A stretch of DNA of 6,450 nucleotides from an uncultured bacterium (lineage in GTDB: Bacteria; Hydrogenedentota; Hydrogenedentia; Hydrogenedentales; SLHB01), in the NCBI GenBank assembly GCA_937928585.1, contig CALEZK010000065.1, positions 1-6,450 of the forward strand. Reading direction: 5' to 3'. This document shows, piece after piece, positions 5,939 through 6,450 of the stretch. A program made the translations under genes and the position numbers. The notes beneath the pieces are model-generated. The model had not been told where the DNA came from. It saw nothing but the letters and a program-made list of their open reading frames with translations, and searched no databases. Positions within the stretch are counted from its first letter, which is position 1. Every line of letters starts with the position of its first letter.

Positions 5939-6450
5939 ATGTACGCCCCGCACCTAAAGATTCAACTTCTTGCGGTACTCGCCTTTGCCTGTGCGATAGC
6001 CCCGGTATGTCTTGCGTCCATCGTCCGCGCACCCCTCGACGAACATTCCATGGTGGTACTTCGCAATGGTCGCATAATCGTCCTTGAAGTCAACCCACCC
6101 AAGGGCAGTGGGGAGTCTTTTTTTTCGAAGTACCTCGGCGAAACAAACGCCTGGAAAGACTACGCAAACAAAGGCGCGGTCGCCATGCGATTCGCTGATT
6201 TGAATCCGCAGACACAACGCAGTGCGCTGCTGGCATTGTTTCGGCAGGACATCGTAGATGATACCGGCTGGCGACACGTCCCCATACTTCAGGGTGCAGA
6301 GAAGGAAACGGTGTGGGCGATTGCCGAATGGCTTACGGGGTCAGGAAACAATCACGAAAAAATTTCGCAACTGAACAACATCAAAGGCGGTGTGTTGGAA
6401 GCAGGCAGGCAGATTCTGATTCCGCATGACATGCTCCTGGAGGTAATGCG
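5939..6450 (+). CDS. Secreted LysM-domain cell-wall protein, C-terminus cut by window edge
   Basis: The frame is open from ATG 5939 to the right edge, giving 170 complete codons and no stop. It is closed upstream by TGA at 5903-5905. Residues 1-26 form a signal peptide (basic K7, hydrophobic 9-25, likely cleavage after CLA26). Residues about 121-162 match a LysM domain: E-T-V-W-x-I-A-E at the start, T-G, I-x-x-L-N-x-I in the middle and L-x-x-G-x-x-I-L-I-P at the end. LysM domains bind N-acetylglucosamine polymers such as peptidoglycan. Residues about 46-90 (LEVNPP, FFSKYLG, W-K-D-Y-A, FADLNP) may be a degenerate second LysM-like unit. A linking segment (LLALFRQD to DDTGWRHV, about 97-114) follows. 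Such N-terminal regions can precede an amidase or peptidase domain, which, if present, lies outside the window. No Shine-Dalgarno is seen, so a start at TTG 5936 cannot be excluded. A run of eight T lies at 6118-6125. Confidence 0.82.
   Translation, partial: MYAPHLKIQLLAVLAFACAIAPVCLASIVRAPLDEHSMVVLRNGRIIVLEVNPPKGSGESFFSKYLGETNAWKDYANKGAVAMRFADLNPQTQRSALLALFRQDIVDDTGWRHVPILQGAEKETVWAIAEWLTGSGNNHEKISQLNNIKGGVLEAGRQILIPHDMLLEVM

Noticed and set aside
5602..6087. 161-codon plus-strand ORF spanning the lipoprotein end and the control region
   Set aside because: It is out of frame with both supported genes, runs through the operator-like repeats and lacks any protein pattern.

Overview
The window (about 57% GC by eye) looks like chromosomal DNA from a Gram-negative, outer-membrane-bearing bacterium. 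The support is an MCE (MlaD-type) protein with a lipobox-carrying ABC-transport-auxiliary lipoprotein, several Sec-type signal peptides, and E. coli-like promoter and Shine-Dalgarno signals. The mix of large secreted beta-helix and beta-propeller proteins, single-domain response regulators and LysM proteins would fit a Planctomycetota/PVC-like or Hydrogenedentes-like lineage. That placement is a guess; no phylogenetic marker in the window settles it.

Left part (1-1002, minus strand): a single-domain CheY-like response regulator (640-1002) is followed 35 bp later by the start of a secreted right-handed beta-helix protein (604 down to 1, cut by the window edge). They probably share one transcript from a promoter at about 1024-1052. 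Divergent from them, 1162-2646 (plus) encodes a secreted or lipid-anchored protein with seven spaced 'L-Y-x-G' strands, most simply read as a seven-bladed beta-propeller. It ends at a strong rho-independent terminator.

Middle (2717-2965, minus strand): a complete tRNA-Ala(CGC) with encoded CCA and the G3:U70 identity pair. It sits behind a TTGACA promoter. A 45-codon ORF with a good ribosome binding site follows 35 bp downstream.

Right part (3120-5776, plus strand): a two-gene, ATGA-overlapping unit. The first gene encodes an inner-membrane-anchored MCE protein with a long helical tail. The second encodes a lipoprotein in which the ABC-transport-auxiliary (PqiC/YmbA-like) domain occurs three times with an exact 171-residue period. 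Together they should form part of a lipid-transport path between the inner and outer membranes. The permease and ATPase such a system needs are not in the window.

The last gene (5939 to the edge) is a secreted LysM protein, preceded by an AT-rich control region. That region carries a repeated TACAA(N4)TTGTA dyad at about 30-32 bp spacing, overlapping predicted promoter elements. The two most interesting items are the triplicated auxiliary lipoprotein and this phased operator-like array.
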